The notes: generated from the sequence alone by a model not told the origin. A DNA stretch of 64,000 nt from Acholoe squamosa (GCA_949317995.1 OX439037.1:21068324-21132323), one strand, 5' to 3'. Counted from the first letter of the stretch, positions 36,999 through 49,184 are shown. Numbers and translations: made by a program.

Positions 36999-37355
36999 AG
37001 TACGCTCTGCCCCATGTAGCATCCTCCAATTAGTACTTTATTGCATCATTATTGATTCATAATGTCGTTTTCTTACTTTCTTTCAATGAAATGGTAATTC
37101 ATTATGGAACAGCTATATAACACTGATCAGGGTGCAGTTAGGGTTGAATACCAGCCTTCATATGCCCATAACCATGAACCTATCCAGCGGATTGGAAATA
37201 TCCTTTTTTTGTTAATCATATCCAGTTGTACAGGTAACTAACTAGTCTACCTGATTGATATAGTAAAAAGTATATTTTTTTTCTATGAATCAGACCAGAA
37301 TGATAATATTCGGTACACATGAACTGAAAAGCAATGCTGTGAACTGCTTATTATA

Positions 37356-37862
37356 TGTGACCCATCAAGAGAGAACACCCCTCCACAGGGGATTTTTCAT
37401 TCCCCATTTGGCCACTAGGGCGCATTTGAGGGGCATATTTGGATGGTAAAATTAACATTTTTCATGAGAAATCAACCTATATGCCTGTTCCTGGTTGCCA
37501 TGGCAATCAATCCAATTATCAAAATTTGCAGATTTTTATGCCGATACTCATCAAAAACCCAAAACTGAAAACAGAAACGGAAAATTCCTGCTAGATCAAA
37601 ATCTATGATAAAAACCATCATATTCTTATGTATTTTTCATGAAAAAGGCTGATTTATTATGTTTTTAGACATTATTATGGTTTGTAATGTATTTAGAACT
37701 TAATCATTGATTTCAGATATGAATAACGACATATGTTCAAGGAGGGGTTCTGAAATAACTACTGTGAATATTTAAGCCAATGAGGTCTCATTTTAAAGAT
37801 CTTGAGATGAGCTTTGATAATGAATTTCCCTGCAGATGGGTGTTTCTGCTTGCCTGGTCACA
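37356..37862. mobile_element. TA-flanked element, TGTGACC...GGTCACA termini
   Basis: The ends TGTGACC and GGTCACA are bounded by TA (37354-37355, 37863-37864). The second block (about 51826) runs from GTGAACTG into ATATCATATCAATGC without it, an empty site. Internal signature CCTCC, GGGGATTTTTCATT and TTGGCCACTAGGGCGCA ties it to the elements at 12265 and 53713. Confidence 0.75.
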
Positions 37863-38881
37863 TATCATATCAGTGCTCATTGTCATCACAAATTACATAC
37901 TGCTGGATGAGGTACCTGTTGTAAAATGATTCATATTCTTTGAAATCGTGATAGGGAAATGGGTGCATCCTTATGTTTCAATCCCATGAACTATCAATGA
38001 ATCTATTCTGTCATGAAAATATTTTCTTATTTTATATGTTGGCTAAAACTCGACATTCTGTCCATGTGGACATGCTGTATGGAAGCAATATGATTAGTAT
38101 GTATAATACTAATAGCCTATACATATACATATACATATCTATAGACTAAGCCTTCATTGCCATCAAAAAACAATCATGGTTGTGTTTTATAGAATTAGGA
38201 GTTTTGCGAATAATAATGAAGGTGTCTGTTTCCCTTTAACTTCACTGGCAAAGTCTATGTAATCTGTTATGGGCAGACAAGGGCAGGAGCAAATTAGGGT
38301 TAGGCTGGGTCATTAAGATAAGAAAATGTAAGTCTCATGTTTTTGAATCGTTCTTACTGAGAGAAGAGAAAGCCTTGAACTAAAAAAGCTACCTTCAAAT
38401 GGCCACTTTCCAAGGAAATGATGACCCTTTATGTCACAGACTGTAGGGGTATGAAGTAAGCTCTAACCTATTGGCTTTGTACTGACATTGTGGCAAAGGT
38501 ATCAAAGACTCAATCACTGTTTGGGCCTTTCATGCCAAGGTGCCCTGACCCAGTCAGTCACAGCATCCTAATATCCTGATTTTAACTGATCATGAGCTAT
38601 ATCACCCTTTCACCCACTGCCAACTTATAATATGTCTTTCATACATACCACTAGAGTTATCCCACTCAGATTCATGTCACGGACTGGTATGTATGCTTGG
38701 TTCTAAAGCAGCATCTCTCTCTCTCTCTCCCCACCATCACCTTAACCCGCAACATTTGATGTCAATCTGTACCCTTCCATCTCTGGAGTTAAGAGGTAGT
38801 CCTGTGTGTCTACCTTACAACTAAGCCCTCCCATCAGCTCCCACCTAAACCATTTGTATGTATATTTTCAACTTGTTTATA

Positions 38882-39360
38882 GTAAGGACATAGATTATGA
38901 TTTTGGGTTCACGGGGTCCTTTTATCCCAGATAAAGGACTGAGGCTGAGCCAAGATCCTTTATCTAGTGTATAAAAGGACCAAGTGAACCCATAATCGTC
39001 AACTATGGCATTTATACCATGGTTTCCACCATTATATTGAATAGTTTTACCTTATAAAGCCATGAACTCCATTTGATCTTTTTTGCAAGTCGAGGTGAAG
39101 GTCCGGTCCTCACCCATTTTGGTTTGTTGTTGATGTCGAGTGGACTGGACAGCGAGATACAAAGTGTTACATTGACTTATGTCCTAAGGCCATTTCTACA
39201 GTAGAACTGCTGGCAAGCGGGCGCGCAGCAGGCGGAATGAACTCAGAGCATATGCCAACATAACAACTTGTATACAGTGCCTTTAGTACATACTAACCGA
39301 CGGCTTTTATCAGGATTCGGCAAACTAAAATTGTGCCTAAACTCAATAACCTTGGTATAA
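38882..39360. mobile_element. Copy-specific insertion containing a long hairpin
   Basis: The second block (52855) goes directly from CAACTTGTTTATAG to AGGTAGGTATAAAGACCTCC, whereas here about 480 bp intervene. The insert starts with the hairpin at 38889-39007 and continues with a moderately GC-rich part (GGCAAGCGGGCGCGCAGCAG near 39210). No terminal repeats were seen. This suggests the hairpin family moves as, or with, a larger unit. Confidence 0.55.
38889..39007. repeat. Long imperfect hairpin within the 38882 insertion
   Basis: Arms 38889-38938 and 38956-39007 pair over about 50 bp (shared GGGTTCAC, GGTCCTTTTAT, AGATAAAGGA). The 17-nt centre CTGAGGCTGAGCCAAGA again has a small GC stem flanked by non-pairing TGA / AAG. 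Confidence 0.8.
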
Positions 39361-39973
39361 AGGTAAGTAAGGACCTCCAAGAAGTGAGTAGGCTAGGTTA
39401 TCCTAAAGATGTCTACATACCTTGGACCCCACAAATTTGTCATGGAAAATGGATTTGCTCCTCTACCAACATTGTTGATGCCCATTGAATCAGTGGGCAA
39501 TGTTGATTGAGTAAAAAAGCTAATGTTATGGCTATTTTCTGGGGGTTGACGTCTCAAGGTATGTGGACGTCTTTAAGTAAACCTACCCTAGTTGTAAATG
39601 CTGATAATATATCACCTTCATGTAAGGTTGAGCATTCTGATTAACCTATTGACTTCAAATAAAGGTATTTATTAGAGGGCCCACCAAAATCCTTTTGGTT
39701 TTTTCCTCCGTCTCTATGACTTAATACTGGTAACCTTCTCAATGTCCTAACAAAACAATCATTCTATATATCACATCTCTCATTTATCTCAATACTTCTG
39801 TGCCCCTAATGGCTGCATCCACTGCCCATTGATTGACCATCCATGGCCCTTCATCTGGCCCTGTAACTCCACCTTTACAATTCTGTAAGTGGCAGCATTC
39901 ATTTTGAATCAGAAAGACAGAAACGCCAACTCTTTTAGGTTACAAATGTTTAGTTTAGGTGTAATTATCTTAA

Positions 39974-40528
39974 GGTGGCTGGTGGGGATTGTTAGTTCAG
40001 CATTTGGACATCAGGGGTCTCTGAGTTACATTGACAGTATGGGTAAACGAAGAATACAAAATACTGGAATGCTTTGCATGGCAGGGAATTGAACCCTGGG
40101 CCCTATGAGTGGAAGGCAGATATATAACACATGTGCCACAGTGGCTGTTGAACTGATCTCTTACAATGAACTATAATGTTCTATCTGTCCATATTCTACC
40201 CATGTCCTTACATTTTTTATTTTCAATCATCCACAACTTTAGAAATATGACTGGGACCATATATCAATATTGCAACCACTGCAAAGATATACTTATAATC
40301 TAAGTGTGGAGGAAGTTATAAACAAATACAATTACTTTTAGATATGAATCTGGGGATTTATGTGACAAATCACTATAATTCTATATAAGATTAAAGCTCC
40401 TGTATCTCGAAAACATGCATGGGACCCCCACATTATTTTTGCATATATGAGAAGTACATATAATTTTGAACCTCTTATGAGAACATGGCGAAAATCTAAT
40501 TACTTTAAGTCTATCCCCGACAGCCACC
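39974..40528. mobile_element. TTAA-flanked element, GGTGGCTG termini
   Basis: TTAA at 39970-39973 and 40529-40532 bounds inverted ends GGTGGCTGGTGGGGAT and ATCCCCGACAGCCACC. TTAA duplication is typical of piggyBac and Kolobok superfamilies (known trait). The first array unit near 33055-33110 and the second-block copy near 54590 lack it. It contains a tRNA-like segment. Confidence 0.75.
40073..40147 (-). mobile_element. tRNA-derived segment (Gly-like) inside the TTAA element
   Basis: On the minus strand TGGCACATGTG (A-box-like) is followed by TCTGCCTTCCACTCATAG, close to a tRNA-Gly(TCC) anticodon arm. Then comes CAGGGTTCAATTCCCTG, a perfect T-arm with B-box. The acceptor stem does not pair, so this is a tRNA-derived repeat, not a tRNA gene. 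Confidence 0.65.
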
Positions 40529-40679
40529 TTAATTGCTGTAGATTTAGTTGAAATGTCTCTTTGTTCCGCCAACCCAATCTGTCTGTTGATCTGTGTTTAT
40601 CTCTGTCTGTCTTGCTCCCCTGCTCTTCCTCCCTCTGCCCCTCAATAAGCTATTCTATCATAAAGTCATTTCCCTCCTC

Positions 40680-41000
40680 CTCTTCTGATTAGCTGCAATT
40701 CATTAGCAACTACCAGCAACTGGAATTTCATTAAGCCTCAAACTCTTGCACTCTGCATTCCCCCATAATGACGAAACCTTCAGTGACTGATCCTCTCAAG
40801 CAATCCCTCTGAACAGATTGGCCTTACCATGAGCACCCCCATTCTGGGTTTAAAGAGACCAGCCCATTAATTACCCTCTGTTGTGGATTGATTATGGAGC
40901 AGTGCTATGCAATCAGCTATATAACCCTGATCAGGGTGAAGTAAGGGTTGGATAGCAGGCATGGCTTCACATACCCATCACCATGAATCTAAATGATCTG
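40680..41000 (+). repeat. Array marker segment, third copy
   Basis: GGAATTTC, CCTCAAACTCTTGCA, CATTCCCCCATAATG, GTGACTGATCCTCTCAAGCA, TTGTGGATTGATTATGGAGC and CACCATGAATCTAAATGATC match 33170-33470 and 54640-54940. It ends abruptly at a transposon fragment at 41001. Confidence 0.8.
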
Positions 41001-41327
41001 GAGGTTAATGCAAAACATCCTGGGATCGCAACCTCAGCGATCTTAGGAATTATTCTACCTTATCCTATTAAGCGATCTTAAGATTAGACTGCGTTCACAT
41101 TTCCTAGCCAGCACTAAGATCGCATCGATATTAGCCTCAGCCCTCCTACACTATTCCAAGAAGTACTGACTGGGCACAGGGGTAAGAGTCCCAAAATAAA
41201 GGAATAGCTGTGGAGCCACTCTTCTTCACAACAGTGTTTATATCATTGTTCCCCGTCCCCATATGGGCTAACAAAAGAGCATAGGGTGCAGTTGACCCCC
41301 GTATCGAGTTGTTCCCATGAATGTATG
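41001..41327 (+). mobile_element. Left half of the GAGGTTAATTCAAAA element
   Basis: GAGGTTAATGCAAAACATCC onward is nearly identical to 21568-21895, including AAGTACTGACTGGGCACAGG and CCCCATATGGGCTAACAAAA. The right half is missing, and duplicated sequence resumes from a downstream part of the unit. The insertion therefore coincided with, or was followed by, a deletion of about 1.7 kb. Confidence 0.8.
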
Positions 41328-41739
41328 AATTACCATTAGAATTGTCCGACTCACATACTGCAGACGCATCAGTTCCATCTCCCAGTATGTTCGAAGACAT
41401 GCATCAAGCTCTATGCCCTGCACACCCTTCCTCCTGGTGACATAGCACTTCCCCCACCATCACACCACCTGTAGCACGTGATGTCAATCTGTACCCATCC
41501 ATCTGGCGAGTTAAGATATAGTGTTGTGGGTGTACCTTAAAACCATACCTTAGACACCCTCAACCCCTTCCCCAATTAGCTTTCCCCTAAAGTCTGCCTG
41601 ATGCTCATTCATCAATTTTAGCAAGAAATAGCTTTGGGGTCATGTTTATATATGAAGATTATCAAAAGTGGAGCCTTTTTCATTCACCATTGAACCACTC
41701 TTGAGACGTAAAATGTAAATATTCTCAGAGGGTTAACTA

Positions 41740-43720
41740 GTTTATACTTTCCATTCCCGCTTTAAGCTAAGCAGCAATGCATAGAGTGCAAGATTACTGG
41801 TGCAAATAAAAGGTCATTCCATATAATGTTGTCCGGATTAGGAAATATAAATTAGAGACAAAATGTCGATCGGATTAGGAAATATAAATAAGAGACAGAA
41901 TAGAAGGTTCTTTTGCAGAGATAAGATAAAGTCTTGATCTTTCAAAGGACCTACTGAATTTGTTGAAATACTATGTGGATCCATAGAAGGTAAATAGGGC
42001 TACATGGCAAGTTCTAACCTATTGACATTATGGCAAATATATTAAGGACTTTACTCACTGTGTGGGTGTTTGCATGCCAAGGCGTCTCTTACACAGTCAG
42101 TCAAGACATCCTAGCGTTCTGATGCTAATGGAACGCCCACAACTGAGCTGTCACCATTTGATACACTTGATGCTAACTTTACATGTATGTCAATCTCTTT
42201 CTAACCTTTTTCCTTCTCTCTTTTTTTCTCCTTCTCACTTCTCTCTTTTTCTTGAACTCAAATCTGTCTTCTGCTTACATCATACGGGGTCCGTCTTACC
42301 AACAGTGGGCAGAGAATATTGAATAAACGTTGATAATTTGTTGATATGTGTTCATAGTTTCTTCAATATTATTTTAGCTTTTTATTTCAATTTTTGTCAA
42401 CATTCACAACTTCAACATCAACATCAAATCAACATTAGCCATATCAAACTTGAAGTATTATCCTCAATCTTTTTCACAATTGAATCATTGATGTTAATTT
42501 CCATGTTGATTTATGTTATCAATGTTGATGTTGACATGTCAACTCAGATCCACCTCATAGCTATCAACATTGAAACAATGTTGCAACAACATTAACTCAA
42601 CAAAATGCATACATTAAAGCAGCACTGATGTGTAGATGTTGAATTAAAGTTGGTTCAACTGAATCAACAGTTACTGTTGATTTGCAAATGTTGCAAACAT
42701 TAATTCAAAGCTGGATCTGTGGTGTTAGTGTTCCCACTGGAGATAATGTTCATACATCCACTTTTCTCTCCTGTTTACTTGAAAAGTGTGTGACATCATC
42801 CTTAACTTTAGTGGTTGCATTTCCCATAGGGGATTTGAACTCCAATTAAGAGAAGAAAAATACTATCAAATAATGATAGCTGCAAATGTAACTAATCACT
42901 TAGGTTGGGAACTGCCAAGTGACATCACATACTCAGAGATCTCAGGTGGATAATCTATAAATGTCTCACTAATGGGCCTAATAATGGGCCTCCTATGTAA
43001 TACATCAGTCATAATTAGAATAATTATCTGCCTAGCCCTAGTTCATGAAGCAATTAAAAAGGTATAATAGCATGTGGAATCTACATGGCACAGTGAATTC
43101 TGTTTAATTATGTTTCTAAGATATAATAGCTGAGTTATGCTACATAATAAGGATGCCTATTTATCAGCACTGCTATATATGTTTGAATGATAATTAATGA
43201 ACTGTGAGCTACAAGTAGTTTCTATTAAAAGCAGTATGGCAAACCTTTACTACACCTACACCTTCGGGGTGTACTGGATTGAGTACTGGGTCTGTATGTA
43301 AGCCTGTGGGGAAGAATGATGAATGATAGACTGAGCAGCTCGGCTCTCGGTGGCGTTGAACAGCTCCGGCTTTCCAACTACAGAGACTGATTTAACATGT
43401 TAAGCTTGGCTAAGGACCGCCTAGCCATGTAATAGGGCCAGTCTACAAAGTGGGCTATTGATGCTGTACCACCTAGCATCATCTAAACACTGTAGGGTTT
43501 GCTGTAGGGTTTACGGCTTAGGACTGCTATATGTTCTTGAATCTTTCTATTATATCTGTACTGTAGGGTTTACAGCTTAAGTTCTTTCTTTATGGCTTAA
43601 GTTCTTTCTTTTATCTTTGGGTAACATGAACAACTGTTTCTGTGGGGTGTATAATCTCCCATTGTTGTGGAGGAGAAAGAATGGAAAGAGTCAAATCAAA
43701 TGAATAGTGCCTACAATATC
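41740..43720 (+). repeat. Duplicated block, copy matching 55580-57450
   Basis: Shared order: GTGCAAGATTACTGGT, AGGTTCTTTTGCAGAGATAA, CAACTGAGCTGTCACC, ATGTTGAT-rich tract, TAATCACTTAGGTTGGGAAC, AGAGATCTCAG, GGCACAGTGAATTCTGTTTA, TGAGCAGCTCGGCTCT. This copy has a private tandem doubling of a 35-bp GATTAGGAAATATAAAT unit at about 41832-41900. Confidence 0.85.
42380..42720. repeat. ATCAACAT / ATGTTGAT-rich tract
   Basis: The 8-mer ATGTTGAT and its complement occur many times in irregular spacing and in both orientations. It is present also at 56040-56420 in the paralogous block, so it predates the duplication. Confidence 0.65.
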
Positions 43721-45186
43721 ATATTATCAATCTTAAATAGATGAGTGCATGAGAAATTACATGTCTAGTGTACCATGGAGCCCTTTTACAGTGTTTTATA
43801 TGTTTCAAAATTGAAAACAATAAGATCATAGATGGCAAAGGTTGGAAGAAAAGAAATAGTTGAGTTGATGGCTTCCTATTGAGCACCATTTATCCCATCC
43901 CATAACCTTTTTGTGCCCAGGATTATTTCGCCATTTCTAGCTATTTCCTATTATGACTGTTATGAATCTGATAGTAATATTGTTTGCATATTGCTTTTCA
44001 TAAGGATATCTTAGGTTATTTATCTGAATGTTCTTTGGCTGAACATTTCTTATAATCATAAATATCAAAACATCAAATTTTTTGGAAACTTTGACAACAT
44101 ATATATACATTGTATCTGATGATGTAAGTACCTTGCTCAGGTATTCATAGGGCTGAGTCCTCCCAACTCTCTAGAAAATCTTGTAATCTCGGAATGAAAT
44201 GATTTCTTTTGATATCAGTTTGGGAGCATTTTGTACAAGGAATAGAATGATATTGAAAACGTAATCAAAATCTCCTGCAAAAGTAAAGTTGAGATGGTAA
44301 ACCATTTTCTTGTCTATTTTTGCAAGTATATTTGTATTCCTCAGTCCTCCATTACTGGGAATCCTGCTCTTGACAGCTCTCCAACCTTTTCACCCTAAAA
44401 TGGCAATGAGAGTGATAATGGTGATTTCCCATCCTCAATTTTTCAATTTGGCCCCCAAAAGACTTCTAATAATGCAGGCTCAGTGGTACTGCCAGCCTCA
44501 CTGCACTCGTGAGATGATACCCTTTCTATTGGTGGTTTAACTTTGAATATTGACCCAGCAGAAGTGTCAGGGTGATTATATAATGTCCATTATACTTGTT
44601 TTAAGGACCAAAACTGCACCAATTGGCGCGATTGGACACCATAGGGTTAAGCAGCAGAGCATCCTAGAGACACGACAATATACATGTGCTAGACACTTGT
44701 GGCATTTACCAACACCCCCCAAGATGCAGATTACTCCAACTCTACCACTAGGGCCACACCTCTACCACCAGGGTCACGATGTTGACCTTCAAGGAGGGAC
44801 AACCTGGCTTTGAGCAAATAGGGCCCGTAAACAACAGCCACCTCTCCTGGGGCAATAGCTTTTAGCTGGGTATCATGGAACCCATTTGTCTGTTTCAAGA
44901 TGGACAACATTTAGCTCAAAACTGAACAAAAACCCTAAAAATGTTTCATTCCATAAAGACCATGCCAGAAATACTGTTTTATCAAATTATTTTTTTTGAA
45001 TCATGAGAATCGGTCAATCAAAACTAACTGTTACAAAATCAAAGACATTCAACTCCACTTAGATAACCACATTTGCATGAAAATAAGGTCACTTTAATTC
45101 CTCATCCTTATTTGTAGCGATCTAGATATGTTGTTCTCATTCACAACTGCCACTTCACCCCTAAGGTCTTACATACATGACTATAG

Positions 45187-45190
<4 letters not shown>

Positions 45191-45242
<52 letters not shown>
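45191..45242. repeat. (AT)26 microsatellite
   Basis: Uninterrupted AT units. The paralogous position at about 61094 has only ATATAATGACATATACC, so the tract expanded after duplication. Confidence 0.97.
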
Positions 45243-45244
<2 letters not shown>

Positions 45245-45548
45245 ATGGCATACTAGTGAGACCCACAAAAACATTTAAATAAAGTAAAAATCTTAATAAA
45301 TCTGGACATATTATATATGGTTGGAAGCGTAACCATAGCCTTTATCAATTTCCTTCCATTTTGTAACATTTTGTGACCTATACAATGTGAATGGAACAAT
45401 AACCTTCTTTTGTTTTAGCTTCTTTTGATTTGAACATCATTAGAGGATACAAATTTGTCATTATAATACCTCTAATGATTTCAGATGACATTTGGAGGGA
45501 TTTTTGAAGGCTCTTTTTTTTACTTTTCTTGATACTCCAATTATTAAG

Positions 45549-45676
45549 GTCTACAGAGCTGTTCAAAGTTGGGTTGTCATTCAAAATGTTCACCTGTTTT
45601 CGACCATTTTCGTCCATTTTCCCTTAAAATTACACTTTTAGAATGACAACCCAACTTTAAACGGCTCTGTAGACCC
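45549..45676. mobile_element. 128-bp MITE with TAA duplication
   Basis: GGTCTACAGAGCTGTTCAAA at the left is mirrored by the right end CTCTGTAGACCC, with arms of about 34 bp that include GTTGGGTTGTCATTC. TAA lies at 45546-45548 and 45677-45679. A three-base TAA duplication fits PIF/Harbinger (family trait). Confidence 0.8.
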
Positions 45677-45690
45677 TAATAGCTAGATTA

Positions 45691-46175
45691 GGGTAGAGTG
45701 ACCTTGAGTCGTCCATGTACCTTGAGTCAGCCACTTTGCATGCTTATTGTGCCAATTTTGAATTATCAAAGAATATCTTAGAGGATTTTAAACTATTTGC
45801 ATTGATACAAGATTGGAAGATGCAGCACCTGCTATCCTTCCATCCATGGTTACTTTTGGTGTATAACCTTCAACAGGCTGTCAATGTCAGTATGTTTGGG
45901 ATTATATCCATGAAATAAGGACGGGCTTTTTGATAATATGCAGGCCACTTATATTGGAATGCAACTAGCAAATGAGGAAAAACTTATAATGATGTCCTAG
46001 TAGTCAAGGAACACAGTTAACCTTAACTAAATATTGCATATGGATTGCGATCACACCCTGTCAAATATCAGTAAACTGGAAATCTGCAATATACACTGTC
46101 ACTCACAGAAGTTGATTCATCATATATATGATGTGGCCGACTCAAGACACTGGTGGCTGACTAATGGTACTAATA
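45691..46175 (+). mobile_element. Relative of the GGGTAGAGGCACCC element
   Basis: Begins TA-GGGTAGAGTGACCTTGAGTC, followed by a second TTGAGTC unit, close to the left end of 20134-21187. Near 46136-46160, GGCCGACTCAAGACACTGG and GTGGCTGAC are inverse of these subterminal units. The terminal ACCC on the right is lost, so the exact end is uncertain. Confidence 0.55.
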
Positions 46176-47740
46176 AAGAGAAATATACATCACCTTCGTA
46201 GTGAAGGCGTATGACCAAGTGGATGACCAATGGTCACTTTGCCCTATCAACAAAAGAAAAGAATTGCCCTCCAAAAACCCTCCAAAATTGTTCTCCACTC
46301 GTAAAATATGAGAATTGTGACAATTTCCTATCCCCTAATGCTGTTCAAAGCAAAGCTAACTAAAAAAGAATGTTTTTGTTCCATTCACACTCCATGAAAA
46401 ACAAAATGTTATATTATAGAAATAAATTGATAAAGGCATTGGGTACAATTCCAACCATGTATAATATGTACAGGTTTGATGTGTCTTACCCTTATTTTAC
46501 ACGAAAAATTATTGCTTGTGTGGAATCTTCCTCTTACAACCCATAAATTAAGCAGCAGAGCGTCCTAGAGACACACCAATATACATGAGGCAGACAATAT
46601 TTGTTCAAGTAAAGATTGCTGAGAAGAGATTAAATACATATCTTGTGTCCGATAAGAAATCATACACATCATACACTTTTGAATAAGGTTTCATCATTAT
46701 CTAGAGGTGTTCGTCTCTTTCCCTCCTTTGATTCATACTCTCTGGACATTTCTAATTTATAGATGTATATTCATAATCAGGATGGTGACATACATCAGGT
46801 CTCAGTAGGCTATTTCATAAAAAAACATGTTATAGTTGAAGGACACAGAACTCCAGGCATTTCATCAGAGAGCATTTGTTGATGTGTAAGGAACAATGTG
46901 CAAGATCACCTTGGAGAGAAAGCCAGTTGAAACAAAATGACTACTTTGAAGTGAGAATGACCTGGGAGATGGTAGACCTAGGCCATGACCCTAAATCAAC
47001 CTTCACTAGATAGGGTCACTTGAGAGGAAAACTATATGATCCCAATGCCCTACACTGGAGATGATATCCTTTTATGTCCATCCAGGGTGAATGTCTATTG
47101 CCTATACTGACAATGAAGTGTCTTGTGCAAGAATTTGTCTCTATAAGTATACATGTATTAGTGATGCTCAGTAAATTTGAAGAAGGCAAAGATACTTCAC
47201 TTGAATGCATACTAATGAACAGTTTGAATCATTACAGGTAAATTAAACTTGATAAATAGAACTTGGGGAAAATCCTATATAGTATCAATAGAAAACATAA
47301 GCTAGTTCTTTATCCAAGGTCATGAAGTATTCCAAACTAATTCATGATGTAGAATTAGTACCTTCTCTGTGTATGCTTATCCCTCTGTTCTGTCTGCCAC
47401 CTAAGATATCTTCCTTGCCATGTCTGGGTAAGGCAAGTACTTTAGAAATGACGATAAATGGTTACTTTGAATTTTTCTATCATTTCTAGACTTCAGTGCT
47501 GGAAAGGAACTCACAAAAAAACCTTGGCATGGATGGTTATGAAGTTGATGAGAGAAAGAAAATCTAGGAGTAGGAGAACTGCAACTCAAGTAATTTGCAT
47601 TCCCACTGTTGAACTTATCGCTCTCTGTCTACCTCCTGAAGTTAACAGATTCCCTACCATGTCTAAATCTCTGCTCCTTAAAAAATCCAGGCCTAATGCC
47701 CCTCATCAGAGGCCTCCTGTAGGAGGTAGGAGGAGATGAC

Positions 47741-48392
47741 ATGATGGGTAGTGGTGACCTTTGGCGAGTGCCAGGAGGTCAGGGTGCTGGGATGTGGTAG
47801 AGGGGTGAAGTAGGGTTGTGGAGTAAAGAGCCAGACATCCCCACCTACCACATAACTCAGGTACCAAGGACAGCTGTCTTAGTGCACATGGCACTACATA
47901 TTGAAGGCATATCCCATAAATGAATGAATGGGAGTAGAGCAAGAAACAATTATGATATTAATACCGACTGATGGGGAGGTCTAAAGGTAGGTTAAGGGAC
48001 CAGGAACACAAGGGTTTTACTTTGCACTGGTATCTTTTGAAATTTTGTGTGGTTCTTTTACACTATCGTATTACCTGATTATACCACGATTCTGGCCGCT
48101 ACAGTGCTTTTAGCTGGCATGCATTATCAGTGCACACATGCACTGCTTTGATTTTTGGATGCCTTGTGAATTTTGGATATACTTTTTTGAGGTCAAGCGA
48201 ATTTTAGTAGTGTAACTTTAAGTGTTACATTTATTTTCTCAAGTATAACATTTACATGTTAAAACCAACGAGAAATACATTGCTCTGTCAGCTTACCTAA
48301 GTATCACTGAAATATAACTTTAAATATCTGAGCGATCAAACAATATGGGCTTGGTAAACTGCAATATTTGCTAGTGTGGCATATATAGAGAA
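47741..48392. other. Gene-free stretch
   Basis: No clear paralogue elsewhere in the window and no coding sequence or element termini recognised. Confidence 0.35.
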
Positions 48393-48492
48393 AACTAAAT
48401 GACCGTGGTGTACGAGATGGCCGATCCACCATGAGGGGGGTGTCACCCCCTAGGGGTGGATCGGCCACCGAGGACACCAGGGGAGTTTAGTT
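48393..48492. repeat. Long imperfect hairpin with GC-rich head
   Basis: Arms 48393-48430 and 48455-48492 pair at 30 of 38 positions, including a perfect GGCCGATCCACC head. The centre is ATGAG-GGGGGTGTCACCCCC-TAG, another GC stem flanked by non-pairing GAG / TAG. It is followed by a moderately GC-rich segment to about 48665 that lacks a paralogue in the first block. Confidence 0.8.
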
Positions 48493-48904
48493 GTCTATTT
48501 ATTTTATGTTTTTAAAGGGTTTAGATAAGGAAAAATTAACAAAATCCATTACCGAATGTTTACATGCGCCCGGAACGAGGCTGCAGTACTGGATTGGCCG
48601 CTGTGGTGGATTGAGACACGTTACGCCACTGGGGGTGTGGCGATCGGCCCTGCAATGCTATCTCTATGGGAAGAAGTTATTCACATAAAATAAAATTATG
48701 AATGCGAGAATCCCAAGATGGAATACAGCTCTTTCTAGTAGATATTCATCTTACCTATATGTTTATATCAGAAGGTCATTTATTTCCAGCTCTCAGCTGC
48801 TCCTACATGTCTATTCCTACCCCATTTTCTATACCCTGGGCAACAACATGTACCCCACTTACCACACTATATACCTACACTGCAAGACCTATCCAAAGGG
48901 GTGA

Positions 48905-49150
48905 TGGATGGCATGCTTTGATGTTCTTATCAGACCTGTAATGGCCCCATAAAATCTGGGGTCTACATTTGCAGCTATATCCTTGTTTGGATGTCACATA
49001 TCCTCCAGGTGCCCCTGTGCTACCTAGACCGACCCTTCCCCAGGCCTTAAGTCCCCTCACTTATCCCATACTAGTAGACAGTCTTTTAGAGAAGCCAGGC
49101 ACTGGTAGCCTAGATGGATGGATATACCTTGGTTTAACATAACCAAGATA
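48905..49150 (+). repeat. Duplicated block B, second copy
   Basis: Matches 36050-36300. After this point the second block contains about 1.5 kb (49150-50640) that the first block lacks. Confidence 0.85.
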
Positions 49151-49184
49151 GATAGTCTTGGCTACATTCATGTATCATCATGCC

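Larger units (their letters stand above)
36440..39870 (+). repeat. Large duplicated block, first copy
   Basis: Collinear with 50640-54480. Shared segments include GGCAGGGGATAACA, GGATGGGAGATAAG, CCATAAAAAGGTTGAACTTA, TTAGTACTTT, TAACTAACTAGTCTACCT, ATTACATACTGCT, TTAGGGTTAGGCT and GATTTGCTCCTC. Offset drifts from about 14.2 to 13.5 kb because of copy-specific insertions. This copy has extra elements at 37356-37862 and 38882-39360. Confidence 0.85.
43240..47740 (+). repeat. Duplicated block with a third partial copy at 59320-64000
   Basis: Segments at 43330 (GAGCAGCTC, CTTTCCAA), 44881 (CCCATTTGTCTGTTTCAAGA, AAACTGAACAAAAACCC), 46550-46700 (GATTGCTGAGAAGAGATT), 46985 (GACCCTAAATCAACCTTCAC) and 47490 (CTTCAGTGCTGGAAAGGA) recur in order at 59430, 60760, 62800, 63065 and 63785. 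The offset is near 16 kb. Confidence 0.85.

Noticed and set aside
40073-40147. Functional tRNA-Gly gene on the minus strand
   Set aside because: The T-arm is perfect but the acceptor stem does not pair, and it lies inside a transposon-like element.
47458-47739. 93-codon frame ending in a basic RRR tail
   Set aside because: The paralogous segment at 63760-64000 has frame-breaking differences, so the reading frame is not conserved.
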